Shown here: positions 6,002 through 6,574 of the stretch, piece after piece | Position numbering within the stretch: position 1 is the stretch's first letter | How the letters are laid out: every line of letters starts with the position of its first letter | Source: Flavobacterium sp. | GTDB lineage: Bacteria > Bacteroidota > Bacteroidia > Flavobacteriales > Flavobacteriaceae | NCBI RefSeq assembly: GCF_003525665.1 | Contig: NZ_DQDX01000079.1 | Span: 1 to 6,574 of the forward strand | DNA length: 6,574 nucleotides | Reading direction: 5' to 3' | Translations under genes and position numbers: made by a program | The notes under the pieces: generated by a model | Seen by the model: the letters and a program-made list of their open reading frames with translations, nothing else | The model's database searches: none | Told to the model about the DNA's origin: nothing

Positions 6002-6574
6002 ATGAACTATATAAAACACCTAACTGGCTTCTTCGAAAAAGTAGCCATTGATAAAACGCTAAATCCAACTCACGTAAGTTTATACATAGCACTATTTCAA
6101 TTTTGGAATTGCAATCGTTTCAAAAACCCAATCAGTATAAATCGCGATGAGGTTATGAGAATTAGCAAAATCAGTTCCAAAGCCACCTATCACAAATGTC
6201 TGAAGAACTTGCATAGTTTGGGTTATATCAATTACGAACCATCATACAATCCATTCAAAGGAAGTCATGTCATTTTATTCAACTTTTCAGAAGATTTAAA
6301 ACCGTTACCAAAATCCGAAAGAAAACCAAAAAATGAACCACTTATTGAACTTGTTTCTGAACAAGCTTTGAACAAGTCTTGTACTAGTAGTGAGACAGGT
6401 ACTGAACAAGCATTAGTACCTTCTATAAACTATATAAACAATACAAACATTTTAAACGATAAAAACGTTTCAAACTTGGAACAGCTCACAAAAAAATTTG
6501 AAGAAATAAATAATTCTGTTTTAAAAAACGAAAATTCAAAAGAAGAAAAAAGTTTCGCAAAAAAAGAAGAAAAG
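6002..6574 (+). CDS. Winged-helix DNA-binding protein of integrative elements, 3' end cut by window edge
   Basis: An uninterrupted frame of 191 codons runs from ATG 6002 to the last base, so the C-terminus is missing. Residues 1-95 look like a winged-helix domain: MNYIKHLTGFFEKV, LNPTHVSLYIALFQFWN (20-36), ISINRDEVMRISKISSKATY (44-63) with the likely recognition helix continuing to about residue 75, then a wing NPFKGSHVILFNF (83-95). From residue 96 on it is polar, rich in Ser, Asn, Lys and Glu, and probably an unstructured linker. I recognise the N-terminus as a protein often found after rteC/HTH genes in Bacteroidota mobile elements, usually annotated as hypothetical or as a transcriptional regulator. 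It resembles replication-initiator or DnaD-like N-terminal domains, so a role in element replication or regulation is possible but unproven. It is preceded by the heptamer-rich spacer. Confidence 0.85.
   Translation, partial: MNYIKHLTGFFEKVAIDKTLNPTHVSLYIALFQFWNCNRFKNPISINRDEVMRISKISSKATYHKCLKNLHSLGYINYEPSYNPFKGSHVILFNFSEDLKPLPKSERKPKNEPLIELVSEQALNKSCTSSETGTEQALVPSINYINNTNILNDKNVSNLEQLTKKFEEINNSVLKNENSKEEKSFAKKEEK
6345..6420. repeat. Clustered TGAAC(AAG) direct repeats and small dyads inside the winged-helix gene
   Basis: TGAACAAG occurs at 6358, 6369 and 6403, and a related TGAACTTG occurs at 6346. The TGAAC starts are 12, 11 and 34 bases apart, roughly helical phasing. Copies at 6358 and 6403 read as (S/T)EQA, but the copy at 6369 is read in another frame (LNK), so protein repetition alone does not explain them. 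Small dyads overlap: CTTGTT/AACAAG (6350-6365), ACAAG/CTTGT (6372-6382) and GGTACT/AGTACC (6398-6420). Iteron-like binding sites are one possibility; chance in AT-rich DNA is another. Confidence 0.35.

Overview
The window is AT-rich, compact DNA with no convincing Shine-Dalgarno sequences. Its gene families (an RteC protein paired with an excisionase-type HTH protein, and a peptidase-containing exporter with an HlyD partner) point to a member of the Bacteroidota, most likely a flavobacterium-like organism. All genes read on the + strand.

Left part (1-4523): a peptide-export operon. A gene cut by the left edge encodes a protein with a gluzincin-like metal site (HDLWH plus a downstream DEG). 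Its stop codon abuts the start of a 730-residue C39-peptidase ABC exporter with all catalytic motifs intact. A 427-residue HlyD-type membrane fusion protein follows 47 bases later. Together they look like machinery that removes a double-glycine-type leader from a bacteriocin-like peptide and exports it across both membranes. No precursor peptide, TolC-type channel or immunity gene lies inside the window.

Middle and right part (4524-6574): the regulatory and start region of an integrative element. It holds rteC (TTG start), a perfect 9-bp inverted repeat, a 95-residue MerR/excisionase-type HTH gene, a 195-base spacer with a degenerate CTYNGTG-like heptamer array, and a winged-helix gene that starts at 6002 and runs off the right edge. 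In CTnDOT-type Bacteroides elements RteC switches on excision genes. The order here, rteC then dyad then HTH gene, suggests the same logic in a shorter form.

Base composition changes near the junction. The upstream peptidase-like and exporter genes are G-rich over C on the + strand, hlyD is mixed, and rteC and most of what follows are C-rich over G. The two halves may therefore have different histories. The window does not show whether the export operon is cargo of the element or its chromosomal neighbour. No RNA genes, CRISPR arrays, insertion sequences or convincing intrinsic terminators were found, and the longest gene-free stretch is 195 bases (5807-6001).
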